64,000 nt of DNA from Gerris lacustris (lineage: Eukaryota > Arthropoda > Insecta > Hemiptera > Gerridae): positions 15,291,394 through 15,355,393 of the forward strand of contig OX578280.1 of NCBI GenBank assembly GCA_951217055.1, given 5' to 3'. Each line of letters opens with the position of its first letter. Positions within the stretch are counted from its first letter, which is position 1. The notes beneath the pieces were generated by a model, which saw only the letters and a program-made list of their open reading frames with translations, did not search any database and was not told where the DNA came from. Below are positions 12,255-23,324 of the stretch, in pieces. The position numbers and the translations under genes were made by a program.

Positions 12255-12545
12255 TTCAGGGGTGTAACCGTTTTCGAGATATATTTTTATTTAAGGTTTT
12301 TTTTAAAAAGTTTTTTGGGGGTAGCGCCTCCAAATCCAAAATTCATTTCTCAATTTCATATGCCAAATTTCGTCAAAATCAGCCCGGTAGTTTAAGTTCC
12401 ACACGCCTGTACAGACAGACGTCAGAAGACAGAGACATTTTTCTAAAACCACTTTTTTTGACTCAAGGGACCTCAAAACATATAAATCCATCAAAATCGA
12501 ATTTCCGCGCCATCACAACACTTCTCTTTATATTAAAAAGTAAAA
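12255..12545 (+). repeat. family A repeat, 5'-truncated copy
   Basis: Matches the right half of the full family A copy at 14708: GGGGGTAGCGCCTCCAAAT, CCAAATTTCGTCAAAATCAG, an ACAGACAGAC run, ACCACTTTTTTTGACTCA, then CGCGCCATCACAACAC and a terminal AAAAAGTAAAAA. Confidence 0.8.
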
Positions 12546-13566
12546 AGCGAAAAAAAAGAAGTTTATTCCAAAATCTTACGTCCTAACATAACGATTTTAT
12601 AAAACTTCATATAAATCATCTAAGCTACAATTATAACAAGCATTTAAAATTTCCTCTTAATAAAAGCTTATTATTTTATGTTTAATGAAGTGATACATTA
12701 TAATATGCGTTATAATGTACCTAGTATACTAATTAATTATATTTTTAAGTGAAAACAAAAAGAAACAACAAATCAGTATCGACACCATTTATTAATCATT
12801 GAATGAAAAATAAAAATTGAGAATTTCGTCATTTCATTTTATTTAATAAAAACGATGAAAATTGGCAATATTAATCAGTTCTGAGTAATAAAATATTCAT
12901 TCAATAAAAGAAAAATAAAAAATGAATAAATCATTAACGTATAAATAAGTAAGAATTAATAATTCAAAAATATTTATTTGGTTTTTTCTTCTCGACTTAT
13001 TATTAACAATTGATTTGGTCTTTTTAAAAAAAAAAAAAAAAAAAAAATAGCTTTTCAGAAAAAAAAGTGTTTCGTGTTCAAATTTGATTTGAATATAAAT
13101 GAAAACCACGTGTTAAAAAAGGAAGAGAAATAGAAGGTAAATCACAGAGAGAGAGAAAAGTGGAATAATGTATCCTGGCTATATTTCCTGTATTCTTCAT
13201 ATACAGAGAATATCTCAATATTTGCTTTCGACCCCCCCCCCCCTCACCCCCTCTCCCCCTGTACTACACACATAGGTTGAATAAGCATTTCACTTCTCAT
13301 TTACTTTGCACAAATTCATTTATCCTTCGAACGTCATACAAGCCCCCCCCCCCCCCCCTGGTTTGGAAGTGGATGAGAAAACTGTTAAGTTAAAATATTT
13401 ACCTGCCTCCTTCCTACCTCTCCCTCCACCATTTCATGAAGTTCATCTAATATTCATCAGGTTTGTTGCCCCCCGGGCATTTTAAAATGGGGGAAGAAGA
13501 ACCTTGTCAATGGGAAGTAGATTGATGGTGTTTTATGAAATTTTTCATTGCCTTGTCGTCCCAAGT

Positions 13567-13568
<2 letters not shown>
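12546..13568. other. gene-free stretch with homopolymer runs
   Basis: AT-rich to about 13150, then C-rich with C runs at about 13231-13241 and 13343-13358. No gene was found. Confidence 0.5.
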
Positions 13569-13647
<79 letters not shown>

Positions 13648-13658
13648 GTGTGTGTGTA
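13569..13658. repeat. (TA)n microsatellite
   Basis: Long alternating TA run ending in a short TG run. Confidence 0.95.
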
Positions 13659-14127
13659 TGAATATATACATATACTTTAACGACATTTTATTATTTACAT
13701 ATTAGCCAATTCACTTTTTCTATTCCTAAAAATTCGGAGCTCCATTTTTTTTTTTTATCGCTTTATCTTGACGTTCAGAAAAACATTGATAATCGGCAAC
13801 GAGATCGTGGTCGCGTTAATAGATATTCCAGGTCAAAGGTCAACAAATTCGTTTTTTTTTGTGAATATCTTGCTTCCTATTGCTCGGACACCAATCAAGG
13901 AAGTTACCAAAGTTAAAGATAAAATTTTGCACAAAAAAAGGAACATTCATTTTTTACGTGCAATGGATGGTTTACGAAATATAGGGCGAAGAATATCTAT
14001 GAATATCTAGTATCCGTCGCCGCATCACTTATAGCTTATTTTTTAGTTTTATAATATTTTTTTCTTATCGTTGTTTTCAAGTCTGAATATACTTTTCAAA
14101 ATAATATTTTTAGATTACATAAAATTA

Positions 14128-14606
14128 ATAAATAGATTATAGACTGTTAAAGCATTGTTCTCTGTAGATAATAATAGATTGTTAAAGCATTGTTCTCTGT
14201 AGATTATAGATTATTAAAGCGTTGTTTTCTGTAGATTGTTAAAGCGTTGTCCTCTGTGTAGTATAGAGTATTAAAGCGTAGTTCTCTGTAGATTATAGAT
14301 TGTTAAAGCGTTGTTCTCTGTAGATTATAGATTGTTAAAGCGTTGTTCTCTGTAGATTATAGATTGTTAAAGCGTTGTTCTCTGTAGATTATAGATTGTT
14401 AAGTTAAAGCGTTGTTCTATGTAGATAATAGATAGTTAAGTTAAAGCGTTGTTCTCTGTAGATTATAGATTGTTAAGTTCAAGCGTTGTTCTATGTAGAT
14501 AATAGATAGTTAAGTTAAAGCGTTGTTCTCTGTAGATTATAGATTGTTAAGTTCAAGCGTTGTTCTATGTAGATAATAGATAGTTAAGTTAAAGCGTTGT
14601 TCTCTG
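14128..14606. repeat. minisatellite, ~33-37-bp units, dimeric at its right end
   Basis: The unit is built around GTTAAAGCGTTGTTCTCTG and TAGATTATAGATT. From about 14395 units alternate between a TCTCTGTAGATTATAG form and a TCTATGTAGATAATAG form, so the local period becomes 74 bp. Confidence 0.9.
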
Positions 14607-14707
14607 ACTATAGTTGAAGTCAAAGTTAAAACAATCATTCATATTACAATATGTAATGCTCATGCTTCAAGTTAGTATGCATTATTAATTCAATCTGTAT
14701 GTAGATA

Positions 14708-15301
14708 AAAAAATCGGTCCGAGACAACTTAGACAAACTTTCTCATATACGAGTTCATAATTATTTAGCCCAGTGTTTTCCATTTAGTAGTTTTCGTATG
14801 TACATTTAATTATTATTGAAAATTTCATCAAAATGTATCATAAAAATAACATCTCCTGGGCGGGGAATCGAACCCGGGCCCTCTTCGTCCGCGTTTTATG
14901 CTTTTTTCTCAGGAACTAGATTTTTTCACTGGAAAACGGCTTATATCGTTAGATTCGTATTTTAATGGGCTACATTTTAGAATTTTGTAATCAAAATTGT
15001 CGAAACCGTTTTCGAGAAATAATTTTTTTTCACGTTTTTTCAGAGTTTTTGGGGGTCAGCGCCCCCAAATTTTGGGCTATAATTAATTTCTCGATTTCGC
15101 CTCGAGGTATGCTTTTTCTGAACATGTATGCCAAATTTCGTCAAATCGGCCCAGTAGTTTAGGCTCCAGGCGTCTGCACGGACAGACAGACATTTTTTAA
15201 AAAACACTTTTTTTGGACTCAGGGGACCTCAAAACGTGTAAATCCATCAAAATCGAATTTTCGCGCCATCACAATTCTTTCTCTTTATATGAGAAAGTAA
15301 A
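14708..15301 (+). mobile_element. family A element, fullest copy
   Basis: Starts near AAATCGGTCCGAGACAAC, then ACTTTCTCATATACGAG, whose inverted form TATATGAGAAAGTA closes the element (15285-15298). In order it contains a tRNA-like segment on the minus strand, CGGCTTATATCGTTAGATTC, GAAACCGTTTTCGAGAAATA, GGGGGTCAGCGCCCCCAAAT, CCAAATTTCGTCAAATCGG, GACAGACAGAC and CGCGCCATCACAATTC. The longest frame (14965-15162) is incidental. Copies and fragments occur at 12255, 41338, 42896, 43340, 43661, 53989 and 63781. Confidence 0.85.
14850..14920 (-). ncRNA. tRNA-derived segment (B box) within family A
   Basis: Read on the minus strand, TTCCTGAG near the start can pair with the terminal CCCAGGA, and GGGTTCGATTCCC is a perfect internal B box. 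The D arm is degenerate, so this is a tRNA-derived promoter remnant and not a working tRNA. The same block recurs at about 41460-41530, 43797-43850 and 54128-54195. Confidence 0.65.
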
Positions 15302-16034
15302 AATATATCCTCCTCTTTTGTTGTGTAATGTTCGTATTCGTATATTGTCAATATTAATTTTTTTTTTCTTTCGGGTTTTAGTTCCGATCAACTGCCAGGG
15401 TTATTACAGGAAAATTATTATAATTATTTTTATTTTAGTGGGAACATATTTAATATCGGAAAGACATGATTAAATAACAATTTAAGTACATATAAACTAA
15501 ACCTATAAAAGTTATTTCTTCTCTCTAAATAACATGAATTTAATTTCAAAATAACTATAATTAATTAATTTTACAACTATTGCTAACATCCTCATCAAGA
15601 AATAAATTGTTATATAAAATGTAAGATGAATAAGTCCTATTACATATATTGATTTGGAACTAGGCCAACATTCATGCTTAACAACATGTCTCATTAGAGT
15701 TTAAATCTAAGCAATCAAAAGTCAAATGCAAGCCTTAAGCCAACATAGACAGCAGTAGAGAATAAATAGGTCGATAAAGCTACATCTAGGATCTGCCTCC
15801 GGTTAGCAACACTTGTTCAAGCAATATTAACACTCATGTTAATGATAATAACAAAAGACATTTAGGGCAATTCAATTTACCTAATTGCTTAAATAACAAT
15901 AGCGGCTATTATTTTCCACAAAATATATCCTGCGTTATAATACAATACTTCATGTTTAAAGGCAATATGAAGTTAATAAATGAAAGGGGTTGGATTGGAG
16001 AGACCCTACGAAAGAAATATGATTCACTTAAAGC
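15302..16034. other. gene-free stretch
   Basis: AT-rich sequence; none of the short frames looks coding. Confidence 0.5.
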
Positions 16035-16198
16035 CGCGTCCACACCGAACACGCATCGTGTTTGCAAACGTTTGCAAACAGGGATGCGCGGCCCGTGTGT
16101 CCAGCACCTCACGCACGAACGAATGTTTGTTTGTGCTCGTTTGTCTCCGGCTAGAGTCTAAAGGATGTTTGCTGTTTGTGCGCGTTTGGTGTGGACGC
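16035..16198. mobile_element. short GC-rich MITE
   Basis: Inverted ends GCGTCCACACCGAAC (16035) and GTTTGGTGTGGACGC (16184-16198), 14 of 15 matching. The inside is rich in the palindromic word GTTTGCAAACG. No open frame in the interior is credible: frames run in all directions here because of the GC-rich palindromes. Confidence 0.7.
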
Positions 16199-16857
16199 TT
16201 TTTGTGCAAACTCCTTGAGCACTCGCAAACAGCCTGTGGTTTGTCTAGGAAACCCGGGAAAGATATATTTTTATTTAAATTTTATTTATTTTATTTTATT
16301 TAAAAAGATTTTTAAAAATACTTCTTGCATACGAGTCCGCAAGACAGTGAGACATTTTTATGTTTTCGCTCTGCGTAAACTACCGACATAAAATGAAATA
16401 AAATCGGTAATTTATTCAAGTAATTGATACAAATAGATGGAAGATAATTTTTATTCTTATCTCCACACCGGCACTGCCGCGGCTTGATTACAAATACTGA
16501 ATTCAAAGGCGCCGACCCGCCTTCTACGAATTGTTAATATGCCTTCATACTAGGTAGGCCGAGAGGGCTGAGAGTTGATGGCAACCTCCTGTACTTTCCT
16601 AACTCCCTGTCACACGTATAAATCTTTTCGACTCTCTTCAGAACTATGACGTGCGGTGGAGGGAGGCCCAACAGCTTTTTAACTCCCTGTTATACTTTTC
16701 TGAGTTTTTAAGCTAAAAAGTAACGTAACGTTTTTAACTTATGTTCCATAGCCTAAACATTAAAATGTCAAAATGGTATTTGTATATTAAATATTTATTT
16801 TTCTTCACCACTGTTATTAAATAATTATTCTTTAACAATAACAAGGTAATTTTAGAA
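16199..16857. other. gene-free stretch
   Basis: A mildly GC-richer patch at 16500-16690 has no splice-flanked frame. No supported feature. Confidence 0.45.
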
Positions 16858-16954
16858 TATATATACGCAGCTTCATCCTCGCGTCCTATCATCCTATATT
16901 GATGTTCCTACAACGATGTGATGTTCTACGAAATGATGTTCCTACAATGATCAT
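16858..16954. repeat. left 97-bp target-site duplication of LINE
   Basis: Every base matches 18117-18213 by eye. The two copies bracket a 5'-truncated LINE. Confidence 0.9.
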
Positions 16955-17275
16955 TATCTAAAGTCACAAGCGTTTCCTATCTGCAAGCACTTAATAAAAA
17001 TAAGAGGCGATGCGGTGCGTCTATGTTGTAAGCCCTGGGCTCCACAAGATGAGCCAGAATGTCCATTGTGTCACTCGAAAACCAGAGAAGACCTCCATCA
17101 CTTCCTCAACGAATGTTCATCTTTGTCTCAGGTTAGACTCACCAATCTAGGAACCGCACAGGTATCTTCAGTCGAAATGCTTCAACTTTTAAACGGTAGA
17201 GACTGGTTTACTTTGTATAAATTCTTTAAATCAGCGTATGCGTTTAGGAAAAATAAGTTGTTCGACCCAATTTAA
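16955..17275 (+). CDS. LINE ORF2 C-terminal fragment with CCHC motif
   Basis: The frame is open from the first base of the insertion to the TAA at 17273-17275, 106 codons, with no ATG at the start because the element is 5'-truncated. Near residues 33-50 it shows CPLCHSKTREDLHHFLNEC, the C-x2-C-x8-H-x4-C spacing seen at the ends of non-LTR retrotransposon ORF2 proteins. The tail is basic and aromatic (RDWFTLYKFFKSAYAFRKNK). The endonuclease and reverse transcriptase domains are missing, so the fragment cannot move the element. The frame has no stop or frameshift, which fits a fairly recent insertion. Family is probably within the I/Jockey/CR1-like group, but this short segment cannot decide it. 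Confidence 0.75.
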   Translation, partial: YLKSQAFPICKHLIKIRGDAVRLCCKPWAPQDEPECPLCHSKTREDLHHFLNECSSLSQVRLTNLGTAQVSSVEMLQLLNGRDWFTLYKFFKSAYAFRKNKLFDPI

Positions 17276-18116
17276 CTCATAATGCCTAAAACCTTTATTA
17301 CATTATGTTATTAGTTATTGTTATCCCTATATATAGAATTATTGCACTCAAGTTTTAACATCATTGCTGTGATTTGTGTTACTGTTATGGTTAGGTATCG
17401 TTTATAAATAATTTTTATAATAATTTGCTTGTTTTACTTATTTATCTGCTAATTTATTGTTTTTTGTTTCATAATCTATCTAATTTATTTGTTAATATGT
17501 TATTAATTGTTTTTTTACTTGTTTTAGTAAATCTACCTCGTAATGCCAAAAACCTGTATATTTTGTTATTTGTTATTGTTATTGCTAATATGATAGAATT
17601 ATAGCACTCAAGTTTTATCATCATAGTTGTAATTTGTGTTTTTATTATGGTTACGTATCGTGTATAAACATTATTTGTAATTATCTGCTAGTTTTAATAA
17701 TTTATTTGCGGATGTGTTATTAATATTTTACTTTTGTTTGTTTTAAAGCTGTAGTCAATATAAATCTCTAAATAGGATTATGAATGATCAAATGATATTA
17801 AATGAATAAATAACTAAATAATATAATAGTCATAGTTTACATAGAAATAATAATAATTAATTATTCCGATAATCAATCAATTTAGCTTTTGTGCCTTTTA
17901 TTTAATCTTTTTTTGCCTGTATATTGGAGTATTTATTTTTTGTTAATATTATTATTTATTGGTTGCATTACTATTGATTTATGTAGAATGTATTTATTAT
18001 GTATTTACCGCCGGAATCTCGCCTGACGGTCCATGACCAAGGCTCACGTTTGTTATGAAAAAAAAAAATGGTTCTTTTGTATTTACTTGTAATAAATAAA
18101 CGATTATCTATCTATC
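16955..18116 (+). mobile_element. 5'-truncated LINE insertion
   Basis: A 1162-bp insert between identical 97-bp direct repeats. It starts in frame in the ORF2 C-terminus. A long 3' untranslated region follows, containing two diverged ~200-bp direct copies (about 17276-17510 and 17530-17740, each with TTGCACTCAAGTTTTA-like and ATGGTTA.GTATCGT landmarks). It ends in AATAAATAAACGATTATCTATCTATCTA, a short TCTA-repeat tail. Tail plus target duplication shows target-primed reverse transcription. Confidence 0.88.
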
Positions 18117-18213
18117 TATATATACGCAGCTTCATCCTCGCGTCCTATCATCCTATATTGATGTTCCTACAACGATGTGATGTTCTACGAAATGATGTTC
18201 CTACAATGATCAT
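18117..18213. repeat. right 97-bp target-site duplication of LINE
   Basis: Identical to 16858-16954. The junction follows the TCTA tail. Confidence 0.9.
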
Positions 18214-18234
18214 CCTACAAATAATTTTATTCAG

Positions 18235-18400
18235 TTGAAATTAGTATGGGCCAATTTGTAGGCTTTATTTGACAAACCATACAAATTTCATAAAAATCAG
18301 ATGAGTATTTAAAAAGATATCAAAGTATGTTTGTACGCACGTCGAAGAGAAACAAATGGACGCAGAATGTTCAAACTTGTATGGGACCAACAATGGACTA
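18235..18400 (-). repeat. family F fragment
   Basis: Minus-strand match to the middle of family F: GACAAACCATACAAATTTCAT, an AGATGAGTATTT segment, GAAGAGAAACAAATGG and GGGACCAACAATGGACTAAT. Confidence 0.7.
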
Positions 18401-19056
18401 ATTATAATCCGAATAAATAAATTTTCTTATAATCGTTTGAATATTTAAACTTAATTAAAAAAAAATTCCGTAGATATGATGAAATTATTCAGAATAGATT
18501 TAAATAATATATAGACTTCTAATTGTATCAAATACCGAAGGGAAAAGAGATGAAAAATTTTTTAATTAATTTTGAAACTATTTATTAATAAATCAAACAC
18601 AAAACCGATAATATTACATTATTAACCTTTTCATAAATTTATTTTTGTTTAAATTCCGTTTATTCTAAAAATAAGTTAAATATCTGCGGTTCAGTGTTAA
18701 TGTTATCATTTGATTTACCCCTTTACGAATGATAATGATATATGAAATTTAATCGAAGTACTTATTTCAATAATTAAGTACCAATTAATTCAATTAGTAA
18801 CCAAAAATATTTTAATTTGTAAACAAAATGTGAGTTATAGTGAATAAATACAGACATTTTAATTTTAAAAGTCCTTAAAATATTCAATTTGTAAATCAAT
18901 ATACTGAAAATAAAAATTGAACGTTTAATTATAAGGTTCCATGATAATCACTGAGTGCTTGTTTTACTGTTTATTTGAAATCTATTTATGTATTTGTCTC
19001 TCAATGTAGTCACTGTTAGGAATATTTTTTAATTAAATGAAACCTAACTTTTTTTT
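18401..19056. other. gene-free AT-rich stretch
   Basis: No supported feature. Confidence 0.5.
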
Positions 19057-19796
19057 AGGGTCCTTAGGCAAAACCAAGGACCCTTAAATTTTCCTGCGTG
19101 TGTCTGTCCGTCCGTCCTGTCGCATGCTCTCACGGCTACACCTTACGTCCGATCACTTTGAAATTTGGCATGTATGTGTCTTGTACCTACCCACATATTT
19201 TAAAAATATAGCGACTTGAAAAAAATATTTTTCAAAAAAATTAGGGTAAAAAAACTTAAGGGTTAAAAATTTTACTTTTTTTTTCGACACCGTGAGGGGT
19301 ATCATATGAAAGGGTACGTCGAGCTGATTACAAAAATATATAATTATTTGGTTTTAACTTTGATAGAGCGAGCGTAGGCAAGTTTGAAGTGGGTATGAAA
19401 CGTGCCCCCCCCCCCCCTGTATCTCGCTTATGTGAAGTACAAAAAATCTGAAAAAATTCCTGAACATTCTTCGACCAAAAGTAAAGATACCACTTTTTGG
19501 AAATTTCGAAAAATATATTATTTTATTTTTTATTGACAAAATACGTTTTTTTTATAAACTATGGTCTTTTCGATGTATTTATATGGTTGTAGTCCGGTTC
19601 AGTGGCAAAAAAATAGTTTATCAGAAGTTTGTTTTTGTGATTTGAGAATATCAGACCCATAGGATAGTTCAAAGTAAGCTTTTTAGCATTTTACAAAACA
19701 CCATCAATAGGGTACTTACTTAAACTATACAGTGTAGCCTACGGACCCTCGCTGTGTGCTGACCAGCACACAGTTGACCTGTTTATTCTAAACTAG
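19057..19796 (+). mobile_element. family B element, copy 1
   Basis: Left end AGGGTCCTTAGGCAAAACC. The inverted form GCCTACGGACCCT at 19738-19748 is followed by a small hairpin (GTGTGCT/AGCACAC, about 19754-19770) and the last shared word ACTAG. The inside has CGTGTGTCTGTCCGTCC, a CCGATCACTTTGAAATTTGG segment, a C run (19405-19418) and TGGTTGTAGTCCGGTTCAGT. A reverse copy lies at 60920-61656. Non-coding. Confidence 0.8.
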
Positions 19797-20309
19797 GTAT
19801 TTGTACTAGTGCCAGTTTGAATTCATGTATTCATTAATCATGAACGTAAAAAAATGCAAAAAAAGCAAATTAAAAAATATCGAAGTTAATTTCTTCACTT
19901 CGGTGAAAAACATTTGAACTGAGCCTCTACCAGTACATCTAGACTCCGCTTTCTTTGTCGGTTTTGAAAGCTGACTTCGCTTCCCCTTCCCCTTACACTA
20001 CAATCTACAATACTATTATCTTGAAGGAGGAAAATATAAAGAATAAGTTCATAGACAAAGTATAAAATACGTTATCAATGCTGGCGCATTTCAGAGAGAT
20101 TTATAATTTGTGAAAATAATTTTAATGGAAGAACAAAAAATTATTTAAGAATAGTGGAGGTGTTGAGGTTTTGTTCAATGTTTTGTTCGACCCTGGAGAG
20201 AAAAAAAAAAAATATATATTTTAAACTGAGGACATGCCATATGAAATAGTATTCAAACTGTACATGGTTTACATCATAAAAAAAAAATGATTAGGCGTGA
20301 AGTCTCACG

Positions 20310-20680
20310 TAAAAAGGGTTTCGTTGGTACCTATTGTAAACACGAAATTAGAATAAGGGGGGGGGGGGGAGGATTGATGTTTTTTGACAAATTGGCGCAG
20401 AAAATTAAACACTAACCACAAGTGTTATATATTTTTGTAATCTACTCATCAATACCTTTCATTTGATAACCCACTCAAAATTTAAAAAACATATTTTTTC
20501 CCCGTGACAGGTATTAGCCACCATTTTGGATTCCCAGTTAATCGGATCAAATTAGTATTCTTATTTTTTCTTGGGCCCAGCAGACCGCACATTTTATTTT
20601 TTTTAATATTTTTAGTAATAGCAGAAATACAGAATATTTAAGATTTTTATACGCTATATTTAAGAGCGACACATTTTTCA
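20310..20680. repeat. family E repeat, copy 2 (uninterrupted)
   Basis: Contains TGATGTTTTTTGACAAATTG, ACCTTTCATTTGATAACCC, a CCGTGACAGGTATTAGCC segment and TTGGATTCCCAGTTAATCGG. It is contiguous, unlike the copy at 50440-51310, which family D splits. Confidence 0.75.
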
Positions 20681-20703
20681 TGTCTTTTTGTGTGGCAGAA
20701 AGA

Positions 20704-21285
20704 GTACATTACGCGTCTAGTGCGGAAAGTAGCATTTTGCATGCGAGTGTGGAGTTTGCACCGAAAAAAATATTTAATAAACATAAACATTTAATAAAAT
20801 AAAGATTTAATAAATAATATTTAATAATATATTAAATATTTAATAAATTAAATACTTAATAAATTATAAATGTATAAATTTAATAAAATAATAATAAGTA
20901 AAAAAAATTAAACTTCCTGTATGTAAGTTCGTATTTCTCCTTTGATAAAGATGACTTTAATTCATTTGTTGTATTTTGTGCCGAATCAATTATTTCGGGA
21001 GGAGTATTATTCTCCTCATTTTCGTCATAATGACATAAATCTATCATTTTTTTTTTCACTAAAAACTCGATATAAACAGTTACTTTAATTAAACAAACAG
21101 CAAATTAGTTTTGTGAATGTAAACAAACTCGCTACTCGTGCGTAAAGTGAAGAATTCTTCTTTTTTTACCACACTAGGGCGGGAAAAAAGAGGAATTATG
21201 AAACGCGAATGCGCAATGAATACAAATACGTCAAGAACATCTAAACAGAGATACAATGTTTGTATATTTCGTATCAATCGTAGAT
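20704..21285 (+). mobile_element. family D element, copy 1
   Basis: Starts GTACATTACGCGTCTAGTGC and ends ATTTCGTATCAATCGTAGAT. The inside has GCATTTTGCATGCGAGTGTG, TCTCCTTTGATAAAGATGAC, ATTATTTCGGGAGGAGTATT, TGTAAACAAACTCGC and CGCATGCGCAATGA-like words. Other copies: 45310-45893, 45897-46355, and reversed at 50602-51176. Confidence 0.78.
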
Positions 21286-21561
21286 AAAATATATTATGTA
21301 CCCCAAAAAAAAAAAAAAATCATATCTACGTTATTAAAATGTTTCTTCGGAAAATATATAAATCAATTCATCTATAAAAATTTCTTTTATATAAATACAG
21401 TTTATTTTTATATTGAATCTACATCATTTAAAAGAATTTGTTAAGCTGGCATGTGTATACGACGTAAATATTTAGAATTACTGTTAGTATAAGAAGGTGA
21501 GTAGCATGAAAAAATCTATGTTATACAAATGTTGTTTGTATGCAAATCTAAGTTTTACCAA

Positions 21562-21690
21562 ACGTTATTTATGTGCGGAAATCATGTGTTTTACAAACGT
21601 TATTTATGTGCGGAAATCATGTGTTTTACAAACGTTATTTATGTGCGGAAATCATGTGTTTTACAAACGTTGTTTTTGTGAAATCTGTTT
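21562..21690. repeat. 35-bp tandem repeat, ~3.5 copies
   Basis: Unit TTATTTATGTGCGGAAATCA followed by TGTGTTTTACAAACG, nearly identical copies. Confidence 0.9.
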
Positions 21691-21763
21691 TACAAATGTG
21701 GGGGGGGGGGGGGGGGGGGAGGGAGTTAAGTGGGTTTATAGTTTCTTAATATTCTGGTGGTAA

Positions 21764-22149
21764 GGTTAGAAAATTAGTGCGAGTATTATAAAATAAAGAT
21801 TCTTTTTATGAAATATATCCCTTAGTGATTGTGAAAATATAATTACCCATTTATTATTTTCGTTTCTATAAATAAGATTGTGTGTATTTACTAGTGCAAT
21901 TATGTTTAACTGATTATTAATAATTTAAAAATCAATAATTTCATAATAATAAACTACAAAGTTTAGCAAAGAAATAGGTTTCCAATGATTAATTTATCAT
22001 TGAATAAATTATAATGATCAAAACCATTACCCATGAATTAAAATTGGTACTAAAAACCAAGTTTTAATGGGGTACATTTATTATGTAATTATATAAGTAC
22101 TTATATAAGAGGGCATAACGGCTCGTTACGTAAGTTAAAATTTAAGCTA
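21764..22149. other. gene-free AT-rich stretch
   Basis: Follows a ~20-bp G run (about 21700-21719). No supported feature. Confidence 0.5.
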
Positions 22150-22720
22150 ATAAGATAATATAAAAAAAAAATGAACACAAGCAAAAAAAGTTTTTGTGCA
22201 ACAAAAAAAAAAAAAATGAGGAGCAGAAGAAAGTGAATAAGTAAAAGTTGAAAAAAAAATGAAAGAAGGAAAATAATGTTAAAAGTAGATGGTAATCATC
22301 TACGGATGAGGCGTGCAAAGAAGTGAGAGGTAGACTGAAGAAAAACATCGAATTTCTACCCAAAGTGTATTTCGGAAGGAACGTGTTTTGAAACTTTCCA
22401 AGGTTTTTCCTTCAAAGTATAGAAAAAATAATAATTTGAGGTTTTTTTGTGCCTCTTCTCGGAAGAAGAAAAAAAAAAATAAGCGAGGGGGGTAAGGAAA
22501 GAGAGGTAGCAAGGTAGACAGGGCAAGGGCATGGGGGTAAAATCGATGTGACGAGAGAAAGGGTGGAGTTTGAGATAGAGGGGGGAGGGTAGGAGACCCC
22601 GAATTTCATAAGCATTCCAGGAATGATGGAATTTGATCGTCAAAGTCCGCTGAAGCTCCGAAGCTAAAGGGGAAGATAGTGAAGAAGCCGACCCCATTTC
22701 TCTAAGTACTCAGTGCCCTC
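22150..22720. other. strongly purine-biased plus strand
   Basis: The plus strand is mostly A and G, for example around 22480-22600. The long minus-strand frames here are artefacts of pyrimidine bias, with Phe, Leu, Ser and Pro dominating. No gene is supported. Confidence 0.6.
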
Positions 22721-22775
22721 CAGTAGAGCAAGTCTACAACCACTTCTTCTATGCCGACAAAATTCCAAAGTTACA

Positions 22776-22778
<3 letters not shown>

Positions 22779-22863
<85 letters not shown>
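22779..22863. repeat. (TA)n microsatellite
   Basis: Uninterrupted TA run of about 84 bp. Confidence 0.95.
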
Positions 22864-22865
<2 letters not shown>

Positions 22866-23322
22866 TATGATGGAGTTTAAGGTTTTTTTGAGAAAAAAAG
22901 GAAAGAGGAAAAATACCGACATTACATTTTTTTCGGAGAAGAAAATGTATTACAAGTATATTGAACAAATTAACAACTTTTTTTTGGACCTGACACCACT
23001 TTGACTACTTAAGTATACAATTTTTTAAAGTTAAATATATTAAATTGATTAAAATAGCTTTATCTATTATTGTTGTATTTATTAATTTATAAATATATTT
23101 TTAACTATTATAGTATTAATATTCATTTTTTAAAAAAATAACTAAATTAACGATATCTTCAAGAGAGGTGAAAAATAAAACAATAAGCCCTCACTTCAAT
23201 AAGAGTTTGATAAATAAAATAGTATGTAGGTAATTATGATTGGAGAGGTTGGTAGAAAGTAACACAACAATATTCAATCACCACAATTTCATATTATAAC
23301 TCACAAACGCGTTTTGACGACA
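22864..23322. other. gene-free AT-rich stretch
   Basis: No supported feature between the TA run and the mariner-like fold-back. Confidence 0.5.
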
Positions 23323-23324
23323 TA

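Noticed and set aside
13768..14010. 80-codon plus-strand frame
   Set aside because: No recognisable motif, start context or splice evidence. It could be chance in this AT-rich stretch.
15909..16391. Cluster of overlapping frames on both strands
   Set aside because: Produced by the GC-rich palindromic MITE at 16035-16198; none is supported by anything else.
19057..19796. Confident Helitron call for families B and C
   Set aside because: CTAG ends and a hairpin are present, but the TC start, hairpin spacing and Rep/helicase are not seen.
22356..22697. 113-codon minus-strand frame
   Set aside because: Arises from the purine-rich plus strand. Composition is Ser/Leu/Pro/Phe with no motif, and neighbouring frames are open for the same reason.
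22771..22968. Frames with YIYIYI runs (also at 26497-26850 and 60290-60544)
   Set aside because: They are read-throughs of TA microsatellites.
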